Both the position numbers and the translations under genes were made by a program. The notes under the pieces are model-generated. The model saw only the letters and a list, made by a program, of their open reading frames with translations. It had not been told where the DNA came from and searched no databases. Of a stretch of 17,460 bases of DNA, positions 6,904-14,464 are shown piece by piece (position 1 is the stretch's first letter; each line of letters opens with the position of its first letter). This stretch comes from CAWVWF01 sp963933885 (GTDB lineage: Bacteria; Bacteroidota; Bacteroidia; Flavobacteriales_C; GCA-002722245): NCBI GenBank assembly GCA_963933885.1, contig CAWVWF010000057.1:1-17460 (forward strand), written 5' to 3'.

Positions 6904-8301
6904 CTATATCATCCCTACGGATGAATTTTCACTTAAAGAAGCACTTCCTCTCACTTTACCCGTTTTCATAAGACCATCATAATGACTCATCATTAAATGG
7001 CTATCAACTTGCTGTAAAGTATCCAATACTACACTTACCATAATCAATAACGATGTTCCTCCAAAAAAGTAAGAGAAGTCAGATGTAATACCTGCCATTC
7101 TTGCGAACATTGGTAAAATAGCAATTAAAGCTAAAAATAAAGATCCAGGGAACGTTATCTTAGACATAATACCATCAATATACTCAGCAGTATCATTTCC
7201 TGGTTTAACACCTGGTATAAAAGCACCTTGTTTTTTAAAGTCTTCAGCCCACTGCCTAGGATTAACAATCATAGCAGTATAAAAATATGTGAAAACAATT
7301 ATTAATACAGCAGTTGTAATATTGTATAAAGGATCATCTGGATTAGCAATCTTATTAAAAATGCTTTTTGTAGTGTCTCCAAACATATCAACATTAGCCA
7401 ATGTTTGAGGTAAAAACATAATCGCTTGAGCAAAAATAATTGGCATTACACCAGCCATAGCAATCTTCAAAGGTAAATACCTTCTACCACCACCTTGCTC
7501 TTTATTAATTGCTCCACCAGCAATCATTTGCTTTGGATACTCTAAAGGAACTTTTCTTATTCCCTTAACAATTAAAATAGTAAATAATACAACAAAGAAC
7601 CATCCAATCATTTCCAATAAAAGAAATAACATACGACCTCCTCCAGCAGAATCTATAACTCTATATTTAAATTCAGCTAACAATCCTTCAGGTAATCTTC
7701 CGATAATACCAACAGTAATTAATAACGATACACCATTACCAATTCCTTTTTCTGTTATCTTCTCACCAAGCCACATAATAAACATAGTACAAGCGACAAC
7801 TATTAATGTAGTTGTTATCCACCAAAACAAGTCAGGGTCAGTAGTATGAGAACCAGCTGAATTAACAATAGCTTTAGAAGGATTAACATACAAACCAATA
7901 TATCCTTGAACTTGAAATGTAGTTACAACAATAGTAAGCAATTTGGTATAAGTCTGTAATTTCTTTCTCCCACTCTCACCTTCTTTTTGAAGCTTTTGAA
8001 ATTGAGGAACTGCCATACCCAACAATTGGATAACAATAGAAGCAGTAATATAAGGCATAACACCTAAAGAAAAGATAGAAGCTTTAGAAAAAGCACCTCC
8101 AGTAAACTGATCAATAAGATTAAGAGGATTTGCATCGCCCCCACCTTTATAATATTCAGCCAGAACATTAGTATCTATACCTGGTAATACAATGTGAGTT
8201 CCTAGAACATATATCAATAGGAACAAAAGAGTATTGAGGATACGCTTTCGCAGATCCTCAATAGCCCAAACATTTTTTATTTTTTGAATAAACTTATTCA
8301 T
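6904..8301 (-). CDS. secY: Preprotein translocase subunit SecY
   Basis: Channel subunit of the SecYEG translocon in the inner membrane; it moves unfolded proteins to the periplasm and inserts membrane proteins. The protein has 465 aa, a little longer than E. coli SecY (443). About ten hydrophobic segments are visible, starting at 21-41, then about 74-96, 120-138, 158-178, 187-207, 225-246, 276-298, 328-347, 384-404 and 410-430. Family motifs are present: EKITEKGIGNGVSLLI at 180-195 and GAFIPGVKPGNDTAEYI at 359-375, the latter in the cytoplasmic loop that contacts the ribosome and SecA. The extra length is mostly in the loop at about 145-157 and the one at about 304-326. It begins 2 nt after the rplO stop and is followed 7 nt later by map. 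Confidence 0.98.
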   Translation of the reverse strand: MNKFIQKIKNVWAIEDLRKRILNTLLFLLIYVLGTHIVLPGIDTNVLAEYYKGGGDANPLNLIDQFTGGAFSKASIFSLGVMPYITASIVIQLLGMAVPQFQKLQKEGESGRKKLQTYTKLLTIVVTTFQVQGYIGLYVNPSKAIVNSAGSHTTDPDLFWWITTTLIVVACTMFIMWLGEKITEKGIGNGVSLLITVGIIGRLPEGLLAEFKYRVIDSAGGGRMLFLLLEMIGWFFVVLFTILIVKGIRKVPLEYPKQMIAGGAINKEQGGGRRYLPLKIAMAGVMPIIFAQAIMFLPQTLANVDMFGDTTKSIFNKIANPDDPLYNITTAVLIIVFTYFYTAMIVNPRQWAEDFKKQGAFIPGVKPGNDTAEYIDGIMSKITFPGSLFLALIAILPMFARMAGITSDFSYFFGGTSLLIMVSVVLDTLQQVDSHLMMSHYDGLMKTGKVRGSASLSENSSVGMI

Positions 8302-8303
8302 AA

Positions 8304-8750
8304 TTAAGCAATAGTAGTAGTACCACCTTTACCTTCAATAGCTTCTTTTGCTGAAGCTGAAAAAGCGTGAGCAGTAATATTTAATTTATCGTTTAATTCT
8401 CCAGTAGATAAAACCTTAATTAGGTCATTTCTTGAAGCTAAACCATTCTCTACATATACTTCTAATGTTACATCAGAAATACCTTTTCTTGTAAATAATT
8501 CTTGTAATAAACCTAAATTAATAGCTTTATACTCAACTCTATTTGGATTAGTAAATCCAAATTTAGGTAATCTTCTTTGAAGTGGTTGTTGACCTCCTTC
8601 AAATCCTACTTTTCTTGAATATCCCGATCGAGATTTAGCACCGTTATGCCCTCTTGCAGCAGTACCACCTTTACCAGAACCTTCACCTCTACCAATTCTT
8701 TTTACAGATCTTGTAGCTCCTTTTGCAGGTTTTAATTTATTCAGTTGCAT
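8304..8750 (-). CDS. rplO: 50S ribosomal protein L15
   Basis: Late-assembling large-subunit protein that links several 23S domains. The protein has 148 aa. The basic, glycine-rich N-terminal extension (GRGEGSGKGGTAARGHNGAK at about 20-39, then SRSGYSRKVGFEGGQQPLQRR) threads into rRNA, and a globular domain follows from about residue 75. The C-terminus is rich in Gly, Lys and Thr. It lies 15 nt after rpmD and only 2 nt before secY, so translation of the two is probably coupled. Confidence 0.97.
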   Translation of the reverse strand: MQLNKLKPAKGATRSVKRIGRGEGSGKGGTAARGHNGAKSRSGYSRKVGFEGGQQPLQRRLPKFGFTNPNRVEYKAINLGLLQELFTRKGISDVTLEVYVENGLASRNDLIKVLSTGELNDKLNITAHAFSASAKEAIEGKGGTTTIA

Positions 8751-8765
8751 CTTAAAATCTTTATA

Positions 8766-8942
8766 TTATTTTTCAACTTCAATCAAGTGCTTAACAGCCT
8801 TAACCATTCCTAGAATTTGAGGAGTCCCCTCATGTTCAACAGTTTGATTTAACTTCGAAAACCCTAAAGCTTTCAGAGTTGCCTTTTGTTGTTTAGGACG
8901 GTTAATTGCACTTCTTACTAGAGTAATTTTAATCTTAGCCAT
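8766..8942 (-). CDS. rpmD: 50S ribosomal protein L30
   Basis: Small large-subunit protein. Translating the minus strand from the ATG at 8942 gives 58 residues starting MAKIKITLVRSAINRPKQQK and ending KHLIEVEK before TAA at 8766. The pattern KITLVRSAINRPKQQKATLKALGF is the bacterial L30 N-terminal strand and helix, and TPQILGMVKAVKHLIEVE is the closing strand-helix-strand. The length is typical for bacterial L30 (about 58-60 aa). It sits 11 nt after rpsE and 15 nt before rplO, its conserved slot in the spc group. The intact frame in the expected position makes the call secure. Confidence 0.96.
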   Translation of the reverse strand: MAKIKITLVRSAINRPKQQKATLKALGFSKLNQTVEHEGTPQILGMVKAVKHLIEVEK

Positions 8943-8953
8943 AACTAACTTTA

Positions 8954-9475
8954 TTAACCATTAAATACTTGTTCCAAATTAATTCCTCTTTGTTGAGCAA
9001 TTGTCATTGGATCTCTTAATTCACCTAATGCTTTGATTGTAGCTTTAACAACATTATGAGGATTCGGAGAACCCTTAGACTTTGCTAAAACGTTCTTGAT
9101 TCCAACACTTTCAAGTACGGCTCTCATTGCACCACCTGCAATAACTCCAGTACCATGTGCTGCTGGTTTCATAAAAACTCTAGCTCCACCAAACTTAACC
9201 TCTTGTTCATGTGGAATAGTTCCTTTATAAACAGGAACTTTAATTAAGCTCTTTTTAGCATCATCAATAGCTTTTGATATTGCTTCAGTAACTTCGTTCG
9301 CTTTACCTAGTCCTTGACCAACTAAACCATCTTCATTACCTACAACAACAATTGCTGAGAATGAAAAGGCACGTCCACCCTTTGTTACCTTAGTTACCCT
9401 ATTAATTGCAACTAAACGGTCTTTTAATTCAGAATCATTAGACCTAACATTACTACTTGTATTTTTCTTTGCCAT
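8954..9475 (-). CDS. rpsE: 30S ribosomal protein S5
   Basis: 30S protein at the mRNA entry tunnel, important for fidelity and helicase activity. I place the start at the ATG at 9475 (MAKKNTSSNVRS), 7 nt after the rplR stop. A longer frame from 9499 would add eight atypical residues and overlap rplR. The protein then has 173 aa. The S5 double-stranded-RNA-binding-like domain spans about 17-82, with LVAINRVTKVTKGGRAFSFS at 21-40, the loop where fidelity and spectinomycin-resistance changes map in other bacteria. The C-terminal domain has GGARVFMKPAAHGTGVIAGG and KSKGSPNPHNVVKATIKAL. No irregularity is seen. Confidence 0.97.
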   Translation of the reverse strand: MAKKNTSSNVRSNDSELKDRLVAINRVTKVTKGGRAFSFSAIVVVGNEDGLVGQGLGKANEVTEAISKAIDDAKKSLIKVPVYKGTIPHEQEVKFGGARVFMKPAAHGTGVIAGGAMRAVLESVGIKNVLAKSKGSPNPHNVVKATIKALGELRDPMTIAQQRGINLEQVFNG

Positions 9476-9482
9476 CTTATTA

Positions 9483-9836
9483 TTAGAATTTAAGTCCACC
9501 TTCTCTAGCTCCTTCAGCTAAGGCTTTAACTCTACCGTGATACAAATACCCATTTCTATCGAAAACAACTGAAGCAATTCCAGCAGTTGAAGCCTTTGCA
9601 GCAACAACTTTACCTAATGCCTGAGCAGTTTCTGTTTTATTACCGTTTACATCAAAACCTTTATCAGAAGATGAAGCTGAAACCAGTGTTTTACCAGTTA
9701 CGTCATCAATAATCTGAACGTACATTTCTTTGTTACTTCTAAAAACCGACATTCTCGGGCTATCAGCAGTACCGCTGATATTTTTTCTAATGCTCTTTTT
9801 AATACGAGATCTTCTCGCTTCCTTATTAGCAGCCAT
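9483..9836 (-). CDS. rplR: 50S ribosomal protein L18
   Basis: Binds 5S rRNA and, with L5, attaches it to the large subunit. The protein has 117 aa, the standard length. The basic N-terminus (KEARRSRIKKSIRKNISGTA) contacts 5S rRNA. The core has PRMSVFRSNKEMYVQIIDD, and the typical end is YHGRVKALAEGAREGGLKF. The stop TAA is at 9483-9485, with rpsE starting 7 nt later and rplF ending 11 nt upstream. Confidence 0.98.
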   Translation of the reverse strand: MAANKEARRSRIKKSIRKNISGTADSPRMSVFRSNKEMYVQIIDDVTGKTLVSASSSDKGFDVNGNKTETAQALGKVVAAKASTAGIASVVFDRNGYLYHGRVKALAEGAREGGLKF

Positions 9837-9847
9837 ACTAAATCTTA

Positions 9848-10399
9848 TTATTTACCAGCTGATTTACCAGCTTTTCTTCTAATTTCTTCACCAACATATC
9901 TTATTCCTTTTCCTTTGTAAGGTTCAGGTTTTCTCAAAGATCTTAATTTAGCGGATACCTGTCCAATAAGTTGTTTATCTACAGATGTAAATGTAACTAT
10001 TGGAGGTTTTCCTTTTGATTGCTCAGCAACTACTTTCACCTCATTTGGTAATGAAAAAACAACGTTGTGAGAAAACCCTAGGTTCATCTCTAATAATTGT
10101 CCTTTTACAGTAGCTCTAAAACCAACACCGATCAACTCTTGTTTTACGGTATACCCTTCATTAACTCCAATGATCATATTGTTCACTAAAGAACGAAATA
10201 AACCATGCTGAGCTTTTAAGTCTTTTGAGTCCTCAACTCTAGAAACCTTTACAATATTATCAGTTACTTCAACTGAAATACCATTAGTTAATTCCTGAGT
10301 AAGTTCTCCTAATTTTCCTTTTACAGTTACAACACCTTTGTTGAATTTAACTTCAACACCTTGTGGTAATGTAATCGGAGCGTTTCCTATTCGAGACAT
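9848..10399 (-). CDS. rplF: 50S ribosomal protein L6
   Basis: Large-subunit protein near the factor-binding site and the L7/L12 stalk base, built from two homologous alpha-beta domains. The protein has 183 aa (E. coli 177). It opens MSRIGNAPITLPQGVEVKF. The two domains span about 1-80 and 82-175, and the second contains the family signature PEPYKGKGIRYVGEEIRRKAG at 158-178. The C-terminus is basic (KAGKSAGK). It lies 11 nt after rpsH and 11 nt before rplR. Confidence 0.98.
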   Translation of the reverse strand: MSRIGNAPITLPQGVEVKFNKGVVTVKGKLGELTQELTNGISVEVTDNIVKVSRVEDSKDLKAQHGLFRSLVNNMIIGVNEGYTVKQELIGVGFRATVKGQLLEMNLGFSHNVVFSLPNEVKVVAEQSKGKPPIVTFTSVDKQLIGQVSAKLRSLRKPEPYKGKGIRYVGEEIRRKAGKSAGK

Positions 10400-10410
10400 C
10401 TTTTTTTATC

Positions 10411-10812
10411 TTAACAAATGTGACACAATACTTCACCACCAACATTTTCTCTTCTAGCTTCCTTATTAGTAATAACACCTTTAGAAGTAGACATGATAGC
10501 AATACCTAAACCATTAAGAACTCTTGGTAAATCATCAGCTCCAACATAAACACGTTGTCCTGGTGTACTTACACGAATAAGCTCTTTAATCGCTGGTAAT
10601 TTAGATTGTAAATCGTATTTTAATGCAATTTTAATTGTTCCCTGCGGACCATTATCATCTTCAAATTTGAAGTTCAAAATGTATCCTTTTTCAAACAAGA
10701 TTTTACTAATTTCCTTTTTCAAATTTGATGAAGGAATCTCAACAACTCTATGCTTTGCAGCAATCGCGTTTCTTAATCTTGTTAAATAATCTGCTATTGG
10801 ATCAGTAGTCAT
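10411..10812 (-). CDS. rpsH: 30S ribosomal protein S8
   Basis: Binds the central domain of 16S rRNA early in 30S assembly; in E. coli it represses the spc operon by binding mRNA at rplE. The protein has 133 aa. It starts TTDPIADYLTRLRNA, the C-terminal signature GIAIMSTSKGVITNKEAR is at 103-120, and it ends GGEVLCHIC, whose two cysteines are characteristic of Bacteroidota S8. It lies 29 nt after rpsN. I found no obvious mimic of the S8 16S rRNA site around the rplX-rplE junction, but this was judged by eye only. Confidence 0.98.
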   Translation of the reverse strand: MTTDPIADYLTRLRNAIAAKHRVVEIPSSNLKKEISKILFEKGYILNFKFEDDNGPQGTIKIALKYDLQSKLPAIKELIRVSTPGQRVYVGADDLPRVLNGLGIAIMSTSKGVITNKEARRENVGGEVLCHIC

Positions 10813-10841
10813 ATCTTAATATTTTCTAATCGAACTATAAT

Positions 10842-11111
10842 TTACCAGCTTGCTTTTCTAACACCCGGTATTAAACCATTGTTTGCCATTTCTCTGAACT
10901 GAATTCTAGACAATCCAAACTGACGCATATAACCTTTTGGTCTACCAGTTATCTTACATCTATTATGCATACGGATAGGCATTGAGTTTCTAGGAAGTTT
11001 TTGTAATGCATCATAATCTCCAGCTTCTTTCAAAGCCTTTCTTTTATCAGCATATTTAGCAACTAATTTTGCTCTTTTAACTTCTCTGGCTTTCATTGAT
11101 TCTTTTGCCAT
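10842..11111 (-). CDS. rpsN: 30S ribosomal protein S14, zinc-free form
   Basis: 30S head protein near the A and P sites. The protein has 89 aa. The long N-terminal helix region is followed by the S14 signature RNSMPIRMHNRCKITGRPKG (41-60), YMRQFGLSRIQFREMANNG and the end GLIPGVRKASW. Only one cysteine is present, so the two CxxC zinc pairs of the short (61 aa) C+ form are lacking; this is the long C- form. It lies 5 nt after rplE. L36 in the same operon is also zinc-free. Confidence 0.98.
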   Translation of the reverse strand: MAKESMKAREVKRAKLVAKYADKRKALKEAGDYDALQKLPRNSMPIRMHNRCKITGRPKGYMRQFGLSRIQFREMANNGLIPGVRKASW

Positions 11112-11116
11112 AACTC

Positions 11117-11674
11117 TTAGTTTTTTATGTTTTTAAATGGAACACCAAATTCTTTTAACAAAGCAAAACCTTCTTCATCTGTTTTAGCAGAAGTAACGAA
11201 AGTAATATCCATTCCAATAATTTTATCAACTTGGTCAATAAGAATTTCCGGAAAAATAATATGTTCTTTAATTCCCATAGTATAATTACCCATAGAATCA
11301 AACTTAGCATTTACTCCACGAAAATCACGAGTACGAGGTAAAGCAACAGCTATAAGTCTTTCTAGGAATTCAAACATCCCATTTCCTCTTAAAGTTACTT
11401 TCGCCCCAACAGGCATTTTCTTTCTTAATTTGAAGTTTGCTATATCCTTAGTTGAATAACAAGTTACAGCCTGTTGACCAGCAATACTTGATAGTTGCTT
11501 TACAGCATTTTCAACAAGTCTTTTGTCAGCAACACCTTCACCAATACCTTGGTTTAAAACAATTTTAGTTAATCTAGGCACTTGCATGCTACTTTTATAA
11601 CTAAACTGTTCTTTCAAAGCAGCAACGATCTTCTCGTTGTATTGCTTTTTAAAATTTGGTACAAATTGTTCCAT
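11117..11674 (-). CDS. rplE: 50S ribosomal protein L5
   Basis: Central-protuberance protein that binds 5S rRNA, contacts P-site tRNA and forms a bridge with S13. The protein has 185 aa (E. coli 179). The conserved segment VPRLTKIVLNQGIGE sits at about 32-46, followed by GQQAVTCYSTKDIANFKLRK, LPRTRDFRGVNAKFDSMGNY and the end AKTDEEGFALLKEFGVPF. The ATG overlaps the rplX stop by one nucleotide (TAATG), so translation is probably coupled. It ends 5 nt before rpsN. Confidence 0.98.
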   Translation of the reverse strand: MEQFVPNFKKQYNEKIVAALKEQFSYKSSMQVPRLTKIVLNQGIGEGVADKRLVENAVKQLSSIAGQQAVTCYSTKDIANFKLRKKMPVGAKVTLRGNGMFEFLERLIAVALPRTRDFRGVNAKFDSMGNYTMGIKEHIIFPEILIDQVDKIIGMDITFVTSAKTDEEGFALLKEFGVPFKNIKN

Positions 11675-11994
11675 TAGTTTAAAATCTTATCAGTTTTCTT
11701 AACGTATCTTTTGACCGCTCCATCAACTACTTTTCTTCCCACACGAGAAGCAGTCTCTCCATCTAACAGCATCACGTTAGATATATGAATTGGAGCTTCA
11801 GTTTCTACAATTCCTCCTTGCGGACTCTTTGCAGACGGCTTAGTATGCTTTTTGATTTTATTAAGTCCTGAAACAATAACTTTGTTTTCAGAAACCAAAA
11901 CCTTAAGAACTTCACCAGTTGGATTCTTTGCGTTTTTTGCATTACCTGCAATAACTTTTACAATGTCTCCTTTTTTGATTTTTAATTTTCCCAT
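11674..11994 (-). CDS. rplX: 50S ribosomal protein L24, altered KOW loop
   Basis: Assembly initiator of the large subunit near the tunnel exit. I start at the ATG at 11994 (MGKLKIKKGD, matching family N-termini), giving 106 aa. An adjacent in-frame ATG at 11997 and a TTG at 12000 are alternatives. The KOW motif at about 8-30 is unusual: after VIAG the loop reads NAKNAKNPTG, where most relatives have seven residues of the type DxKGxxG, so three residues are added and the usual KG is lost. The doubled NAK is encoded by near-identical 9-nt units. The rest is normal: HTKPSAKSPQGGIVETEAP and the basic C-terminus. It lies 11 nt after rplN (with this start), and its stop overlaps the rplE start by one base. 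Confidence 0.95.
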   Translation of the reverse strand: MGKLKIKKGDIVKVIAGNAKNAKNPTGEVLKVLVSENKVIVSGLNKIKKHTKPSAKSPQGGIVETEAPIHISNVMLLDGETASRVGRKVVDGAVKRYVKKTDKILN

Positions 11995-12005
11995 CATCAA
12001 TTGAT

Positions 12006-12374
12006 TTATAGTACCTCAGGTGCTAGTGAAACAATTTTCATAAAATCTTTTTCTCTCAATTCTCTTGCTACAGGACCGAAGATACGAGTACCTCTCATTT
12101 CACCTGTTGCATTTAATAATACTACTGCATTATCATCAAATCGAATATAAGATCCATCTGCTCTTCTAACTTCTTTTGAAGTTCTAACAACAACTGCTTT
12201 TGCAACTACACCTTTTTTAATATTACCAGAAGGAATAGCTTTCTTTACAGAAACAACTATTTTATCACCAATAGAAGCATATCTCTTCTTTGTTCCACCT
12301 AATACACGGATACAAAGTACTTCTTTAGCACCACTGTTATCTGCAACTTTACACCTAGATTCTTGTTGTATCAT
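12006..12374 (-). CDS. rplN: 50S ribosomal protein L14
   Basis: Large-subunit beta-barrel protein that forms intersubunit bridges with 16S rRNA and is the docking site of the silencing factor RsfS. The protein has 122 aa, the standard length. It opens IQQESRCKVADNSGAKEVLC; the family signature is contained in SGNIKKGVVAKAVVVRTSKE, and the C-terminal GTRIFGPVARELREKDFMKI is fully conserved in type. It lies 27 nt after rpsQ. Confidence 0.98.
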   Translation of the reverse strand: MIQQESRCKVADNSGAKEVLCIRVLGGTKKRYASIGDKIVVSVKKAIPSGNIKKGVVAKAVVVRTSKEVRRADGSYIRFDDNAVVLLNATGEMRGTRIFGPVARELREKDFMKIVSLAPEVL

Positions 12375-12401
12375 GACTATTAATTAATCTCTTGGTTAAA
12401 A

Positions 12402-12659
12402 TTATTTTGCTTTTTCAAGAACTTCAACTAAACGCCAGTTCTTAGTCTTACTAAGAGGCTTAGTTTCCATAATCTTTACTGTATCACCAACGTTACACTC
12501 CTCCTTCTCGTCGTGTGCAACAAATTTATTAGTACTTTTTACGAATTTCCCGTATTTCTCATGTTGTTTCTTCTGTTCGATAGAAACAACAATTGATTTA
12601 TTCATAGAGTTACTCGTAACAATACCAACTCTTTCTTTTCTCAAATTTCTTGTAGACAT
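12402..12659 (-). CDS. rpsQ: 30S ribosomal protein S17
   Basis: Primary 16S rRNA-binding protein of the 30S body with an OB fold. The protein has 85 aa. It shows RKERVGIVTSNSMNKSIVVS near the N-terminus, the KYGKFVKSTNKFVAHDEKEE loop and the signature GDTVKIMETKPLSKTKNWRL in the C-terminal half. It lies 23 nt after rpmC and 27 nt before rplN. Nothing is unusual. Confidence 0.98.
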   Translation of the reverse strand: MSTRNLRKERVGIVTSNSMNKSIVVSIEQKKQHEKYGKFVKSTNKFVAHDEKEECNVGDTVKIMETKPLSKTKNWRLVEVLEKAK

Positions 12660-12682
12660 AATCTAAATTTATTGTTCAAAGC

Positions 12683-12874
12683 TTAAACCTGCTCCTTTTG
12701 AGTTAAAACAGTTTTTAATCTTGCTACTAATCGTCTAGTAGTCTTAATCACTTGTGGATTTTCCAATGGAGAAACCGCATGATTTAATTTCAAGGTGTCC
12801 AAAGCTTTAGATTCCTCAGTAATTTTCACCTTCAAATCTTCAACCGACAATTCTAATATTTCTGTAGCTTTCAT
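12683..12874 (-). CDS. rpmC: 50S ribosomal protein L29
   Basis: Small two-helix protein at the tunnel exit, part of the docking site for trigger factor and SRP. The protein has 63 aa. It is helical throughout: EILELSVEDLKVKITEESKA in the first helix, and NPQVIKTTRRLVARLKTVLT in the second, which is the conserved family stretch. It follows rplP by 11 nt and precedes rpsQ by 23 nt, the universal L16-L29-S17 order. Confidence 0.97.
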   Translation of the reverse strand: MKATEILELSVEDLKVKITEESKALDTLKLNHAVSPLENPQVIKTTRRLVARLKTVLTQKEQV

Positions 12875-12885
12875 AATAATTAACT

Positions 12886-13314
12886 TTAAGCTTCTACGTA
12901 ATCTCTTCTTACAACAAACTTTGTTTTCACTGGCAATTTCTGAGCAGCTAATCTCATAGCTTCCTGAGCAACGTTCACTGGAACACCGTCAGACTCGAAT
13001 AAAATTCGACCAGGTTTAACAGGAGCAACCCAATATTCAGGAGACCCCTTACCTTTTCCCATACGAACCTCTGCAGGCTTCTTCGTAATAGGCTTGTCTG
13101 GAAAGATTCTGATCCAAATTTGACCTTCTCTTTTCATATATCTTGTTACTGCAATACGTGCAGCTTCAATTTGTCTACTTGTGATCCAACCTTGTTCTAA
13201 GGTTTTCATACCAAAAGAACCGAAAGCAATTTCTGCTCCTCTAAAAGTAACTCCTTTTTCGCTACCTTTTCCTTTTTGAACCTTTCTGTATTTTACTCTT
13301 TTTGGAGATAACAT
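12886..13314 (-). CDS. rplP: 50S ribosomal protein L16
   Basis: Binds 23S rRNA close to the A-site tRNA and the peptidyl transferase centre. The protein has 142 aa. It shows MLSPKRVKYRKVQKGKG at the N-terminus, FGSFGMKTLEQGWITSRQIE (31-50), the loop WIRIFPDKPITKKPAEVRMG (67-86) with KGKGSPEYWV, and a typical C-terminus. Arg84 in VRMGKGKG aligns with E. coli Arg81, which is hydroxylated there; whether that happens here is unknown. It lies 26 nt after rpsC. Confidence 0.98.
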   Translation of the reverse strand: MLSPKRVKYRKVQKGKGSEKGVTFRGAEIAFGSFGMKTLEQGWITSRQIEAARIAVTRYMKREGQIWIRIFPDKPITKKPAEVRMGKGKGSPEYWVAPVKPGRILFESDGVPVNVAQEAMRLAAQKLPVKTKFVVRRDYVEA

Positions 13315-13340
13315 CTCTTAAAATTTTACAGTGAATTTTT

Positions 13341-14042
13341 TTATCTTCTCTTCTTACCTTTGAATTTACCGGGACCACCTTTTTTCTTAGTGTCTTGAGT
13401 AGGTGATAAATCAACCTTCCCAAAAATCTCACCCTTACAAATCCAAACCTTTATTCCTAATCTACCATAAGTAGTATGTGCTTCAGACCAACAATAGTCA
13501 ATATCTGCACGGAATGTATGTAATGGAGTTCTTCCTTCCTTCTTCATTTCTGAACGAGCCATTTCAGCACCATTCAATCTTCCAGAGATTTGAATCTTAA
13601 TTCCTTCAGCACCCATTCTCATAGTAGAAGCAATAGCCATCTTAATAGCCCTCCTAAAAGAAATTCTACCTTCAATCTGACGACATATAGAATCAGCTAC
13701 CAATTTAGCATCTAACTCTGGTCTTTTGATCTCAAAGATATTAACTTGAATATCCTTTTTAGTAATCTTCTTTAGTTCTTCTTTAAGCTTATCAACCTCT
13801 TGACCACCTTTACCGATAATAATACCAGGTCTTGCAGTGTGAATAGTTATAGAAACTAATTTTAAAGTTCTTTCGATAACAATCTTCGATACCGAAGCTT
13901 TTGCTAAACGAGCACGAATATAATCTCTAATCTTAGAGTCTTCGTACAATTTGTCAGCATAGTGTCTTCCACCGTACCAACTAGAATCCCATCCACGAAT
14001 GATTCCTAATCTATTTCCTATAGGGTTAGTTTTTTGTCCCAT
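13341..14042 (-). CDS. rpsC: 30S ribosomal protein S3
   Basis: 30S head protein lining the mRNA entry tunnel. I place the start at the ATG at 14042 (MGQKTNPIGNRLGIIRGWDS), the universal S3 N-terminus, 4 nt after the rplV stop. A frame open from 14069 would add nine residues and overlap rplV. The protein then has 233 aa. The type 2 KH domain spans about 38-108 with the GxxG loop IIIGKGG at 74-80. The C-terminal domain has the signature NGAEMARSEMKKEGRTPLHT and VKVWICKGEIFGK-like sequence (IKVWICKGEIFGK). The tail is basic (KKKGGPGKFKGKKRR). Confidence 0.98.
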   Translation of the reverse strand: MGQKTNPIGNRLGIIRGWDSSWYGGRHYADKLYEDSKIRDYIRARLAKASVSKIVIERTLKLVSITIHTARPGIIIGKGGQEVDKLKEELKKITKKDIQVNIFEIKRPELDAKLVADSICRQIEGRISFRRAIKMAIASTMRMGAEGIKIQISGRLNGAEMARSEMKKEGRTPLHTFRADIDYCWSEAHTTYGRLGIKVWICKGEIFGKVDLSPTQDTKKKGGPGKFKGKKRR

Positions 14043-14046
14043 CTGA

Positions 14047-14454
14047 TTATAAATTTTCTGCCTTAGCAATTTTATCTACAAATAACGTTACGTGATTCGA
14101 ACGTTTTCTAATCCTATGAGCTCTTCCTTGAGGAGCTGGCTGAACTCTTTTTAGCATTCTTGCAGAATCTACTGCAATATTACTAATAATTAATTGACCA
14201 TCCTCAGGAGATTCACCTGTTTTTGCTTCAAAGTTATGAATAGCTGATTTTAACAACTTTTCTAACTTAATAGAAGCTTCTTTCTTCGAGTATTGTAAAA
14301 CACCCAAAGCTTTATAAACTTCCATTCCTCTAACTAAATCCGCTACTAATCTCATCTTACGAGGAGAAGTTGGACAGTTATTTAATTTCGCTAAGTATTG
14401 AGTCTTTCTAGCCTCACTCCTTGCATTTGCTGCGTTTTTCTTTCTAGCACCCAT
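14047..14454 (-). CDS. rplV: 50S ribosomal protein L22
   Basis: Tunnel-lining protein whose beta-hairpin reaches the constriction; changes there give macrolide resistance in other bacteria. The protein has 135 aa, with an N-terminal extension of about 20 residues (GARKKNAANARSEARKTQYL) compared with the 110-aa E. coli protein. The core begins at LNNCPTSPRKMRLVADLVRG (24-43), and the hairpin RMLKRVQPAPQGRAHRIRKR is at 99-118. It lies 10 nt after rpsS and ends 4 nt before rpsC. Confidence 0.97.
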   Translation of the reverse strand: MGARKKNAANARSEARKTQYLAKLNNCPTSPRKMRLVADLVRGMEVYKALGVLQYSKKEASIKLEKLLKSAIHNFEAKTGESPEDGQLIISNIAVDSARMLKRVQPAPQGRAHRIRKRSNHVTLFVDKIAKAENL

Positions 14455-14464
14455 AATCTAATGC

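Noticed and set aside
11995..12000. TTG or first ATG as start of rplX
   Set aside because: MGKLKIKKGD from 11994 fits family N-termini best. The difference is one or two residues and cannot be decided from sequence alone.
14043..14069. N-terminal extension of rpsC (and likewise of rplD at 16503-16514 and rpsE at 9476-9499)
   Set aside because: The extra residues are the tail of the previous gene read in another frame. The inner ATG gives the standard family N-terminus in each case.
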